12,704 bases of DNA from Ga0077527 sp038106575 (GCA_038106575.1 JAYOED010000063.1:1-12704); one strand, 5' to 3'; shown: positions 1-7,193, counted from the first letter of the stretch. The notes: generated from the sequence alone by a model not told the origin. Numbers and translations: made by a program.

Positions 1-613
1 GTTTCCGGTTGTATGGATGTGTGCGCATCACCGGATGCTCAACGTCCGGCGTTCGTGCTTTTTGTTCTTCGGTGAGCGGCGTGCGCGGTCCGCTCTTGCG
101 GTCCCGGTAATAGCCCTTGGCATACGAGCTGACGGCATTGCGTCCGGCCAGAATGTTTCTCGTTTCTTCGGGCAGTGCATTCCATGCTGCGGTGGTGCTG
201 GCAAACATAGTGTCACCGAGTGGATTTCCGCTTTCGTCTCGGGGAACTTCCCGCGCATAGAACAGGGAACCCCGGCTGGGTTTAGCCATGTAGCTGAGAT
301 CCGAGTGCCAGAACAGGCCGGCGTCCTGGGTTCCGATCGGCTTGCCGTTTTCAATGATGTTGGAGACCACGAAAATTTCCGGGTATCCGGGCTTGCAGCA
401 TTCCTTGCGCACATGAAGTTCGAGTTCGCCAAAGCGGTGGCTGATCGCGATGTGCTGTTCCGGGGTGATGTTCTGGTTACGGAAGAAAATGACTTCGTGA
501 TCATGCATCGCGGTTTCGATGGCACTGAACAGCCCGTCATTCATGGGTTGTGAGAGATCGACGTTGCGGATTTCGGCGCCCAGTGCGGCGCCTGTGGGAT
601 GGATGTTGATCAT
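1..613 (-). CDS. TauD/TfdA-family Fe(II)/2-oxoglutarate dioxygenase, 3' end outside the window
   Basis: The reverse strand is open from an ATG at 613-611 to the left edge, giving 204 residues starting MINIHPTGAALGAEIRNVDL. This opening is typical of TauD/TfdA enzymes, which couple 2-oxoglutarate decarboxylation to hydroxylation of a small substrate in the cytoplasm. The iron-binding HxD motif is visible as FWHSDLSYM (H103, D105). It is followed by a conserved G-D-T-F-like segment near 133-137 and by the HPVMRTHP segment near 193-200, which precedes the region of the second iron ligand. That histidine and the 2-oxoglutarate-binding arginine would lie in the missing C-terminal part (the family is usually about 270-300 residues). 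The gene is divergent from the ABC transporter operon, 287 bases away. Two roughly 170-codon open frames over the same DNA are shadows. The family is clear; the substrate (sulfonate, aryloxyacid, other) is unknown. Confidence 0.88.
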   Translation of the reverse strand, partial: MINIHPTGAALGAEIRNVDLSQPMNDGLFSAIETAMHDHEVIFFRNQNITPEQHIAISHRFGELELHVRKECCKPGYPEIFVVSNIIENGKPIGTQDAGLFWHSDLSYMAKPSRGSLFYAREVPRDESGNPLGDTMFASTTAAWNALPEETRNILAGRNAVSSYAKGYYRDRKSGPRTPLTEEQKARTPDVEHPVMRTHPYNRK

Positions 614-900
614 AGGTGGTTTCCGGGTGACGCAAGTTTACCGTTCTGGCAGTCGCTGTTTGATGGGGGGGGTGAGGTGGCGTCAACCGAATTGGTTATC
701 GTCAGACAGATTCTAAAATAAATTAATAGCAATTAATCAATATGTTATAAAAAACTGAAGAAACTTTTTCCAAGCCATGGACTCTTTTGTTATCATGAAA
801 TTCAAACTACAAAAGTCGCGTAAATTTGACGACGAGAGAAACTTTCGGCGTTGCTAAATCAGCGATCCCTGCAGGCTAATTATCTAATAGGAGGAAGTTC
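614..900. other. Divergent intergenic control region between dioxygenase and transporter operon
   Basis: These 287 bases hold no convincing gene. The part nearest the dioxygenase (614-710) is GC-rich and includes a run of eight G at 665-672. The middle (711-760) is strongly AT-rich, with AATTAAT repeated 10 bases apart at 721-727 and 731-737. The best plus-strand promoter candidate lies there. On the minus strand a TAGAAT (715-710) could be the -10 of the dioxygenase gene, but its only partner, TTGATT, is 19 bases away, so this is weak. Near the operon, 851-865 is an imperfect dyad (TTGCT, five bases, AGCGA) that might be a regulator site. No transcription factor gene is adjacent. Confidence 0.6.
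723..751 (+). promoter_or_regulatory. Candidate sigma-70 promoter for the liv operon
   Basis: A -35-like TTAATA (723-728, 4 of 6 consensus) is separated by 17 bases from TATAAA (746-751, 5 of 6). A TG one base upstream of the latter (743-744) makes an extended -10. Transcription would start near 758, leaving a leader of about 140 bases before livK. A second possibility is TTGGTT (692-697), 16 bases, TAAAAT (714-719). This rests on consensus matching only, and the region is AT-rich enough to give chance matches. Confidence 0.35.
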
Positions 901-2148
901 ATGAACTCAGCTTTGAAGCGCCGCCCCAAAGTCTCATTCATGGCCACCGCGCTGGCCTTGGGGGTTACCTTTGCTTTGCCTGCTACGGCCAAAGTCGAAG
1001 GCGACACCATTATCCTCGGTTCGGCCATCTCATTGACCGGCAAGTATTCCAGTAATGGCGTGAATGCGCAGAACGGCTACAATTTCGCCGTCAATCGTAT
1101 CAACGAGATGGGCGGCGTCAAGGTCGGCGGCAAGTCTTACAAGCTGAAGGTCGTTTACTACGACGACGAATCGACGCCCGCCCGCGGCGCGCAGCTCGCC
1201 GAACGCCTGATCAAGCAGGACAGCGTCAAGTTCATGCTTGGACCATATAGCTCGGGTCTAACCAAAGCCATTGCGCCGGTGACGGAAAAGTACAAGATTC
1301 CGATGGTGGAAGCCGAGGGCGCTTCACGCTCGCTGTTCACGCAGGGTTATCGCTATATGTTCGCCGTGCTCTCGACCTCGGAGCAGTATCTTGCCAGCTC
1401 GATTGCGCTGGCGGCGGAGCTGGCGGAGAAGCGGGGCAAGAAGGCCTCCGACGTGAAGCTCGCAATGGCTTTTGAAAACGACCCGTTTTCTCTGGACGTG
1501 CGTGCAGGTGTGCTGGAGGACGCTAAGAAGTTCGGCATGAAAGTCGTGATCGATGACAAATTGCCTCGCGACCTGAGCGATATGTCGGCGACGCTGACCA
1601 AGGTCAAGGCCTTGAAGCCGGACGTTCTGGTCGTGTCCGGGCATGAAAAGGGTGCTACCACTGCCGCGCGCCAGATCAAGGAGATGAACGTCAATACACC
1701 CCTGGTGGCCATGACGCACTGCGAGTCCGGGAAGATCGTGCAGCAGTTCGGCGGTGCCACCAACGGCATCCTCTGCCCCACGCAGTGGTCCGAGACGCTG
1801 ACTTACAAGGACAAGTATTTCGGTACTTCAGGCGATTACGACAAGAAGTTCAAGGCGGCTTATCCGACCTACAAAACAGTGCCGTATCAAACGGCACAGG
1901 CTTCGGCGGCGGTGCTGGTATGGAAAGACGCTTTCGAGCGTGCCAACAGTTTTGATACCGAAAAACTGCGCGACGCGCTGGCGGCGACCAAAATGGAAAC
2001 GTTCTACGGCAACATCAAGTTCTCCAGCGCTGGTAACAACGTCGCCAAGCCGATGGTGCTGCGCCAGATTCAGAACGGCAAATACAACGTCGTTGCGCCG
2101 ACCAAGTGGGCTTCGTCGAAGCTGGAATACCCGCGCAAGCCGAAATAA
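901..2148 (+). CDS. livK: Periplasmic substrate-binding protein of HAAT-type ABC transporter (LivK-like)
   Basis: The protein has 415 residues. Its start is supported by a perfect AGGAGG at 889-894, six bases before the ATG. Residues 1-30 form a Sec signal peptide: basic start (KRRPK), hydrophobic core, and ATA at 28-30, with cleavage expected before KVEGD. The mature part is a two-lobed Peripla_BP_6 receptor. The first strand and loop are IILGSAISLTGKYSSNG (37-53), YYDDESTPARGAQLAERLI (86-104) is the usual second block, and GPYSSGLTKAIAPVTEKYKIPMV (114-136) the third. C274 and C292 could form a disulfide in the periplasm. It captures a ligand and delivers it to LivHM. The family binds branched-chain amino acids, amides, urea and aromatic acids, so the leucine-type name describes the family, not a known substrate. 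It is first in the operon, as expected for a component needed in excess. Confidence 0.9.
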   Translation: MNSALKRRPKVSFMATALALGVTFALPATAKVEGDTIILGSAISLTGKYSSNGVNAQNGYNFAVNRINEMGGVKVGGKSYKLKVVYYDDESTPARGAQLAERLIKQDSVKFMLGPYSSGLTKAIAPVTEKYKIPMVEAEGASRSLFTQGYRYMFAVLSTSEQYLASSIALAAELAEKRGKKASDVKLAMAFENDPFSLDVRAGVLEDAKKFGMKVVIDDKLPRDLSDMSATLTKVKALKPDVLVVSGHEKGATTAARQIKEMNVNTPLVAMTHCESGKIVQQFGGATNGILCPTQWSETLTYKDKYFGTSGDYDKKFKAAYPTYKTVPYQTAQASAAVLVWKDAFERANSFDTEKLRDALAATKMETFYGNIKFSSAGNNVAKPMVLRQIQNGKYNVVAPTKWASSKLEYPRKPK

Positions 2149-2181
2149 GGCGGTTCGATCCGTCTCCGAGGAGAAAACTGC

Positions 2182-2214
2182 TCTCCCGTTCCCGTGCAAA
2201 GCGGGAGCGGGGGA
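2182..2214 (+). other. Strong RNA hairpin between livK and livH
   Basis: In the 101-base gap after livK, a 13-bp stem forms between 2182-2194 and 2202-2214 around the 7-base loop TGCAAAG. It contains only two G-U wobbles and no mismatches, and is very GC-rich. The bases after it (AGTCGTGTAC) are not a U tract, so it is not a standard intrinsic terminator. Such hairpins after a binding-protein gene commonly stabilise the upstream mRNA or block 3' exonucleases, giving more binding protein than permease. That role is inferred here. The stem ends 35 bases before the livH start codon. Confidence 0.7.
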
Positions 2215-2249
2215 AGTCGTGTACATGACAAAATAATCTGAGGTCGATC

Positions 2250-3149
2250 ATGCTCGATAATCTGACCCTTTTGATTGAAGCCCCTGTCTTGAATGCCCAG
2301 CTGATGCTAGACGGCCTCTTCATCGGCGCTACCTTTGCCCTGGCGGCCTACGGCATGGCCCTGGTGTGGGGTGTGATGAATATCAAGAATCTCGCCCAGG
2401 GCGACTTCGTGATCCTGGGCGGCTACATTGCGGTGAGTCTTTCCGGACTCGGGCTAAATCCGATTTTCGCCTTGCCGATTGCGGTGGTCGTGATGTTCAT
2501 CTTCGGCTGGATTACCTACAGGCTGATTATCAGTCGCATCGTAGACCGCGATCTTTTTACTTCCCTGCTGGCGACGTTCGGACTGGCAATCGTGATGGCG
2601 CAGGCCATGAACCTGGTATTCGGTTCAGACGTGAAAACCGCGGAGTCTGGCATGGACATCCTGAGGTTCGGTGCAATGGTGACTGTTAATGAAGTGAAGC
2701 TGGTCTCGCTGATCATTGCCGCGATCCTAGCTGTCCTGGTGGTGCTGTTTATGAAAAAAAGCCGCATGGGGCAGGCCATCCGCGCCACAGCACAGGACGT
2801 GCGCGCAGCCAAGGTGATGGGCATTGATACGGACCGGGTGTACGCCTTTACGTTTGCACTGAATTCGGCGATTTGCGGTGCTGCCGGCGTGCTGATCTCG
2901 ATGATCTGGGTCATACAGCCCTACTTCGGGATCACGCATACCATTCGCTCGCTGGTGATCGTTACAGCCGCCGGACTCGGTAACCTACCGGGTGTGATCC
3001 TAGCGGGATTCGGGCTCGGCTTCGCCGAGCAATACTCCGGATTCGTGTTCGGTGCCGAGTTCCAGCAGGCTACGGTGGTCGGGTTGCTGGTGTTGATCCT
3101 GATCTGGCGGCAGATCCAGATGGCGCGTCACCGGCAGGTGGTGCAATGA
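2250..3149 (+). CDS. livH: HAAT ABC transporter permease, LivH type
   Basis: The 299-residue integral membrane protein belongs to the BPD_transp_2 family, one half of the inner-membrane channel. The opening LMLDGLFIGATFALAAYGMALVWGVMNIKNLAQGDFVILGGY (18-59) is the characteristic LivH start. About eight hydrophobic segments follow (for example 73-90, 104-124, 150-168, 199-221, 233-258, 273-286). The ATPase-contacting loop is GQAIRATAQDVRAAKVMGI (174-192), which matches the family's coupling motif. Length is normal for LivH. A GAGG at 2240-2243 sits six bases before the ATG. Its TGA overlaps the livM ATG as ATGA, so the two permeases are translationally coupled. A run of seven A at 2754-2760 lies within the frame, which stays open across it. 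Function as a permease is secure; substrate is not known. Confidence 0.93.
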   Translation: MLDNLTLLIEAPVLNAQLMLDGLFIGATFALAAYGMALVWGVMNIKNLAQGDFVILGGYIAVSLSGLGLNPIFALPIAVVVMFIFGWITYRLIISRIVDRDLFTSLLATFGLAIVMAQAMNLVFGSDVKTAESGMDILRFGAMVTVNEVKLVSLIIAAILAVLVVLFMKKSRMGQAIRATAQDVRAAKVMGIDTDRVYAFTFALNSAICGAAGVLISMIWVIQPYFGITHTIRSLVIVTAAGLGNLPGVILAGFGLGFAEQYSGFVFGAEFQQATVVGLLVLILIWRQIQMARHRQVVQ

Positions 3150-4192
3150 AGGGAAATACGCTTTTGCTCTTCGGCGGGATACTAGTCACCGGCGTTGTTG
3201 CACCGCTGGTTTTCCCCGCTTACACGCTGCAGCTAGCGCTGCTGTGGATCATGATCCTGTTTTCCCAAACCTGGGATCTGCAGGGCGGGCAGATGGGCTA
3301 CAACTCGCTTGGCAACATCTTCTTTTTCGGCGCCGGAATGTATTTGTGCGCGGTCACGCAAATCGGCCTCTACTACGATGTCGCCGAATACACCGCTGCG
3401 TTCGGGGCGGTAAAGGTGGATTTCACGCTGGGGCAGTATTTTGCCGGTCTGTCGCTTGGTGTGGTTGTCGCCGGCCTGGTATCGGTCCTGTTTGCGATCA
3501 TCTTTGGGCAGATCATGTTCGGATTGCGCGGGCCGTACTTTGCGCTGGGTACGCTGGGCGTCGCGCTGGCTGCAGCTGAACTGATCGCGACATGGGACTA
3601 TGTTGGCGGTGGCGGCGGCATTTCGTTGCCGGTGTATCCGGGAGAGCCGGACGCCCGCGCGCTGCTCTATTACTACATCTGCTTCGTGCTGGCGGTTCTG
3701 ACCTTCGCCAGTCTGAAGTGGTTGCTATCGACGCGCTTCGGTCTGGCACTGAACGCCATTCGCGACGACGAAATCAAGGCCGAGGCGATGGGCATACACA
3801 CCACGCGTTACAAGACAGTGGCGTGGAGTATTTCGGCATTTTTTCTCGGCATGGCTGGGGCGGTTTTCGGTAACATGACCGGATTCATTGAACCGCTTGA
3901 AGTGGCTTTCCCGACCACAACCTTCGGCATTTTCATGGTGTTGATGGTTCTCCTCGGCGGCAAGGGCACGGTCTGGGGTCCGATCATCGGGGCAGTGCTC
4001 TTTCACGTGATCAAGGAGGTGACCTGGACTTACCTCCTGGGCTGGCAGTGGATCACGCTGGGCGCGCTGATCATCATCAACGTCATCTTTTTCCAGCAGG
4101 GCATCATGGGCTGGGCGCGCGAAAAATGGCCTGAACGTTTCGGGCTGGTGGTGGATCGCCGCGCGACGATCTCGAGTCGGGAGGAGGCGTAA
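3146..4192 (+). CDS. livM: HAAT ABC transporter permease, LivM type
   Basis: The 348-residue membrane protein is the second permease subunit and pairs with LivH. Hydrophobic segments run from 5-40 onward (two close segments), then 55-75, 100-124, 131-149, 173-194, 225-246, 258-284 and 302-317. The conserved RGPYFALGTLGVALAAAEL (128-146) and the coupling loop ALNAIRDDEIKAEAMGI (201-217) are typical LivM features. A glycine-rich turn, VGGGGGISLP (153-162), corresponds to the family's usual TGGSDG-like loop. The start overlaps the end of livH (ATGA at 3146-3149) and the TAA overlaps the livG ATG by one base (TAATG), so expression is tied to both neighbours. The N terminus is short compared with E. 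coli LivM (over 400 residues) but normal for many proteobacterial homologues. Nothing looks broken. Confidence 0.92.
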   Translation: MKGNTLLLFGGILVTGVVAPLVFPAYTLQLALLWIMILFSQTWDLQGGQMGYNSLGNIFFFGAGMYLCAVTQIGLYYDVAEYTAAFGAVKVDFTLGQYFAGLSLGVVVAGLVSVLFAIIFGQIMFGLRGPYFALGTLGVALAAAELIATWDYVGGGGGISLPVYPGEPDARALLYYYICFVLAVLTFASLKWLLSTRFGLALNAIRDDEIKAEAMGIHTTRYKTVAWSISAFFLGMAGAVFGNMTGFIEPLEVAFPTTTFGIFMVLMVLLGGKGTVWGPIIGAVLFHVIKEVTWTYLLGWQWITLGALIIINVIFFQQGIMGWAREKWPERFGLVVDRRATISSREEA

Positions 4193-4938
4193 TGGTTACT
4201 GCCGTCATCGAGGTTCAGGGCGTCAGCAAGTCTTATGGCGGCGTGGTCGCCAACCACGATATTTCGCTGACCGTGAGGCAGGGTGGCATCACAGGTTTGA
4301 TCGGTCCCAATGGATCTGGCAAGACTACGCTGTTCAATTCGATCGCCGGCTATCACCCGATCGACGGCGGTTCGATCAGGTTCATGGGGAACGAGATTTC
4401 CCGCTACTCCGTGCCACGTATTGCCCGCATGGGGCTTGTGCGCACGTTTCAGCAGACCCGCATCTACGGCAAGATGGACTGTGTGCGCAATATGCTGATT
4501 TCGGTGCCTCACCGCAATGCGACCTGGAGCGACATGTTTTCCGGGTACAACAAAAAGACGCAGGAGCGAGCGGAGCAATTGCTTGAATTTGTCGGGCTCT
4601 ACGCCAAGCGCAATCTTCCTGCGGGTTCGTTGTCGTTCGGCCAGCAGAAGCTGCTGGAATTCGCGATGGCGCTGATGAATGAACCCAAGGTATTGATGCT
4701 TGATGAGCCCACTGCGGGCATCAATCCGACGCTGATTAATGGCCTCATTGACCGGCTCAACAGGGCCAACAAGGAGTTCGGCATCACCATGTTCATCATC
4801 GAGCACAACATGCGCGTCATCATGAACATGGCGCAGCATATCTATTGCCTGGCGCATGGCGAATTGCTGGCCGAGGGGGAGCCGGAAAAAATCCAGAGTG
4901 ACCAGCGCGTGATCGACGCATACCTGGGAGCGCACTGA
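4192..4938 (+). CDS. livG: HAAT ABC transporter ATP-binding protein, LivG type
   Basis: The 248-residue cytoplasmic ATPase energises the LivHM channel together with LivF. All nucleotide-binding motifs are visible: Walker A GPNGSGKT (38-45), Q-loop Q87 in RTFQQTR, signature LSFGQ (147-151), Walker B VLMLDE (167-172), and the H-loop histidine H205 in IIEHNM. The GLVRTFQQTRIYGKMDCVRNML segment (81-102) is the LivG-type helical subdomain, and the C-terminal GELLAEGEPEKIQSDQRVIDAYLG is the family's standard ending. It starts inside the livM stop (TAATG) and its TGA overlaps the livF ATG by one base (TGATG). Length is usual for the family. Intact and confident. Confidence 0.94.
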   Translation: MVTAVIEVQGVSKSYGGVVANHDISLTVRQGGITGLIGPNGSGKTTLFNSIAGYHPIDGGSIRFMGNEISRYSVPRIARMGLVRTFQQTRIYGKMDCVRNMLISVPHRNATWSDMFSGYNKKTQERAEQLLEFVGLYAKRNLPAGSLSFGQQKLLEFAMALMNEPKVLMLDEPTAGINPTLINGLIDRLNRANKEFGITMFIIEHNMRVIMNMAQHIYCLAHGELLAEGEPEKIQSDQRVIDAYLGAH

Positions 4939-5828
4939 TGGCTGCTGAATCCCGCGAGAAAGAGAAGGAGGCAACTCGCGCCGGCGGTTACCACATGGGC
5001 AGTGTCGATGTGGTGATGTCGGTGGAGGAAGTCAACAAGCAGGCCTCGAAGCTGGCGAGCGGCGTGACCCACGATGATCTGGCCCGGCTTGCCAACAACC
5101 AGCCCTATCTGGAGATCGAAGGCCTCAGCGCCGGCTACGGCAAGATGGAAATCCTGCATGACTTCAATTTGCAGGTGGGCAAGGCACAGTCGTTGTGCCT
5201 GATCGGTCCCAATGGCGCCGGTAAGTCGACTATCCTTCATTCGATCTACGGTTTCACCAACATCTTTGGCGGAAAAATCGTGGTGGGCGAGGGGGTGCAG
5301 AAAAAGGACATTACGCGTTCCAGCGCTAATCAGAAACTCAAACAGGCGGGCATCGCCTATATCCTGCAGGACAAGTCGGTGTTTCCCGATATGACCGTCG
5401 AGGAAAACCTTTGGATGGGCGGATTCCTGCTTGATCACCCCGACGAGGCTAAGGAAAGGGCGGAAAAGGTCTTCGCCAAGTATGATCGGCTGGCACAGCG
5501 CCGCAAGCACCCAGCGAAAGTGCTTTCCGGCGGCGAGCGGCGCCTTCTGGAAATCTCACGCGCACTGGTGATGGAGCCCGAAGTGCTGCTGGTCGATGAA
5601 CCCTCGATCGGCCTGGAGCCGCGGTTCATCGACATGGTGTTCGATATTCTCACCGATCTGCAGAAGGGCGAAGGCAAGACTATCATTATGGTCGAGCAGA
5701 ACGCCAAGCGCGGGCTGGAGTTTGCTGATATCGGCTACGTGCTGGTGTCCGGAGAAATTGCCATGGCCGCCAGCGGCGACGAATTGCTCGCCAATCCCGA
5801 AGTGGGTCGCCTCTTTCTTGGCGGTTGA
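4938..5828 (+). CDS. livF: HAAT ABC transporter ATP-binding protein, LivF type, with N-terminal extension
   Basis: The 296-residue second ATPase of the transporter has Walker A GPNGAGKS (90-97), Q-loop Q144 in YILQDKSVFP, signature LSGGE (196-200) and Walker B VLLVDE (216-221). VEQNA (252-256) has glutamine at the H-loop position, which is normal in LivF. The ABC domain begins at about residue 56 (PYLEIEGLSAGYGKMEILHDF). Residues 1-55 are an extra, charged, probably helical segment; LivF proteins are usually about 235-240 residues. The ATG overlaps the livG stop (TGATG), which supports this start. An internal Met20 (ATG at 4995) is possible: an AAGGAGG lies at 4966-4972, but 22 bases away is too far for normal use. 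Either start leaves an extension of at least 35 residues. The stop lies 7 bases from the convergent gcdH stop. Confidence 0.92.
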   Translation: MAAESREKEKEATRAGGYHMGSVDVVMSVEEVNKQASKLASGVTHDDLARLANNQPYLEIEGLSAGYGKMEILHDFNLQVGKAQSLCLIGPNGAGKSTILHSIYGFTNIFGGKIVVGEGVQKKDITRSSANQKLKQAGIAYILQDKSVFPDMTVEENLWMGGFLLDHPDEAKERAEKVFAKYDRLAQRRKHPAKVLSGGERRLLEISRALVMEPEVLLVDEPSIGLEPRFIDMVFDILTDLQKGEGKTIIMVEQNAKRGLEFADIGYVLVSGEIAMAASGDELLANPEVGRLFLGG

Positions 5829-5835
5829 CTATGAC

Positions 5836-7029
5836 TCAGCCGAACGCCGGGATTCCGGTCTGCGCGCGACCGAGAATCAGGGTGTGGATGTCGTAGGTTC
5901 CCTCGTAGGTGCTCACCGCCTCCAGATTCATGACATGACGGATGACGTGAAACTCGTCGGATATGCCATTGCCGCCGTGCATGTCGCGGGCGACGCGGGC
6001 AATGTCCAGCGCCTTGCCGCAGGAATTGCGTTTCAGTATTGAAATCATTTCCGGGCTAAAGCGATCCTCGTCAACCAGTCTGCCCAAACGCAAAGCGGCG
6101 TGCAGACCCAGCGTGATTTCGGTCTGCATGTTTACCAGCTTCTGCTGTATCAGCTGATTGGCAGCAAGTGGTCTGCCGAACTGTTTGCGTTCGAGGGCAT
6201 AGTTGCGTGCGGCATTCCAGCAGAACTCGGCCGCGCCCAGCGCACCCCAGGCGATGCCGTAGCGCGCCTTGTTGAGGCAGGAGAACGGACCTTTGAGTCC
6301 CAAAACTTCGGGAAGCACGTTTTCTTCGGGAACAAACACGTTGTCCATCACGACTTCACCGGTGACCGATGAACGTAAACTGAACTTACCCTCGATTTTC
6401 GGCGTGCTGAGGCCCTTCATGCCGCGTTCGAGGATGAAGCCGCGAATTACGCCGCCGTCATCCTTGGCCCAAATCAGCAGCACGTCGGCCAGCGGCGCGT
6501 TGGTAATCCACATCTTGGCGCCTGAAAGCAGATAGCCACTGTCGGTTTTTTTGCCACGTGTCGCCATGCCAGCAGGGTCGGAGCCCGCGTTGGGCTCGGT
6601 CAACCCGAAGCAGCCAATCCATTCACCGCTGGCCATTTTGGGCAGGTATTTCTGTTTTTGCTCTTCGCTGCCAAAAGCGGAAATCGGATACATCGCCAGG
6701 CTGGATTGGACTGATAGCGCCGAGCGGTAACCGCTGTCCACGCGTTCAACTTCGCGTGCAATAAGGCCGTAACAGACATGGTTGACGCCGGCGCAACCGT
6801 AACCGTCAATGGTCGGACCGAGAAAGCCGAGTTCTCCCATTTCATTCATGATCTCGCGGTGGAATTTCTCGTAGCGGTTAGCTTCGATGATGCGTGGCAT
6901 CAGCTTGTCCTGACAGTAGGCGCGCGCGGAGTCACGCACCATGCGTTCTTCGTCACTTAGCAAGTCCTCGAGCAGCAGCGGATCGTCCCACTGGAATGCT
7001 GTTTTTGACGGGGTATCTGCGGTTTTCAT
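5836..7029 (-). CDS. gcdH: Glutaryl-CoA dehydrogenase (acyl-CoA dehydrogenase family)
   Basis: The 397-residue FAD enzyme oxidises and decarboxylates glutaryl-CoA to crotonyl-CoA in the breakdown of lysine, tryptophan, glutarate and some aromatic acids. Family marks are REVERVDSGYRSALSVQSSL (92-111), whose R102 matches the arginine that grips the glutarate carboxylate; GCFGLTEPNAGSDPAGM (139-155), the first acyl-CoA dehydrogenase signature; and STYEGTYDIHTLILGRAQTG (373-392), with E376 as the catalytic base. These separate it from ordinary fatty acyl-CoA dehydrogenases. The start is backed by GGAG (7039-7036), six bases upstream. No glutarate CoA-transferase, electron-transfer flavoprotein or LysR regulator is adjacent, so it appears to be a single-gene unit. 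It converges on livF with a 7-base gap. Electron acceptor and in vivo pathway are inferred from family. Confidence 0.92.
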   Translation of the reverse strand: MKTADTPSKTAFQWDDPLLLEDLLSDEERMVRDSARAYCQDKLMPRIIEANRYEKFHREIMNEMGELGFLGPTIDGYGCAGVNHVCYGLIAREVERVDSGYRSALSVQSSLAMYPISAFGSEEQKQKYLPKMASGEWIGCFGLTEPNAGSDPAGMATRGKKTDSGYLLSGAKMWITNAPLADVLLIWAKDDGGVIRGFILERGMKGLSTPKIEGKFSLRSSVTGEVVMDNVFVPEENVLPEVLGLKGPFSCLNKARYGIAWGALGAAEFCWNAARNYALERKQFGRPLAANQLIQQKLVNMQTEITLGLHAALRLGRLVDEDRFSPEMISILKRNSCGKALDIARVARDMHGGNGISDEFHVIRHVMNLEAVSTYEGTYDIHTLILGRAQTGIPAFG

Positions 7030-7064
7030 CGGGTTCTCCGGATGCGGATGTTCAGGGACGGCCG

Positions 7065-7070
7065 ATTCTA
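7065..7070 (-). promoter_or_regulatory. Candidate -10 element of gcdH
   Basis: On the minus strand TAGAAT (7070-7065) matches the -10 consensus at four to five positions and would start transcription near 7058, giving a leader of about 29 bases. A possible -35, GAGACA, is 19 bases upstream, which is long, so the assignment is weak. Confidence 0.25.
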
Positions 7071-7168
7071 GACCATCCGGTCCGTCGCCTGTCTCGCCTC
7101 CGGGTGGTGGACACGCTGCTCAAAGCAGAATGCCGAAAGGGAATAGGGACTTGCAGTGCGAAACTGAA

Positions 7169-7193
7169 CGTGCTGTAGAGTCCAGCCAGCACG
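7169..7193 (-). terminator. Hairpin downstream of the Nudix gene, possible weak terminator
   Basis: A perfect 7-bp inverted repeat, CGTGCTG (7169-7175) and CAGCACG (7187-7193), encloses an 11-base loop. Read on the minus strand, the direction of the Nudix gene ending at 7251, it is followed by TTCAGTTT, a short, interrupted T-rich stretch. This could end the GNAT-Nudix transcript before gcdH. The long loop and imperfect T tract make it weak. Confidence 0.35.

Noticed and set aside
17..553. Open frames of 178 codons (plus) and 170 codons (minus, 28-540) at the left end
   Set aside because: Both overlap the dioxygenase frame, which has clear family motifs. Their own translations show no recognisable domain and have the skewed composition of shadow frames.
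644..665. TGGCAG element resembling a sigma-54 promoter upstream of livK
   Set aside because: The required GC ten bases after GG is absent (TT is found), so the -24/-12 pattern fails.
1879..1897. Perfect 7-bp hairpin (GTGCCGT, five bases, ACGGCAC) inside livK
   Set aside because: It lies in the codons for TVPYQTAQ, a family-typical segment, so protein constraint and chance explain it. No T tract follows.
2754..2760. Run of seven A in livH as a frameshift site
   Set aside because: The zero frame continues normally through conserved LivH sequence, and I saw no stimulatory hairpin or sensible alternative product after the run.
4030..4974. 314-codon antisense open frame over livM-livG-livF, and a 222-codon one at 4842-5510
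   Set aside because: Both lie opposite well-supported ABC transporter genes. Long antisense frames are expected in GC-rich coding DNA, and no family motif or ribosome site was seen.
5689..5703. Glutamine in place of the H-loop histidine and LSGGE signature in the LivF-type ATPase as signs of inactivity
   Set aside because: The VEQNA glutamine is a normal feature of LivF proteins, and E for Q in the signature is tolerated in many ABC ATPases. All other motifs are intact.
901..5828. Urea transporter (UrtABCDE) as an identity for the operon
   Set aside because: No urease genes are nearby, and the receptor and permease text reads as general HAAT/Liv type. I could not see urea-specific features, so the substrate is left open.
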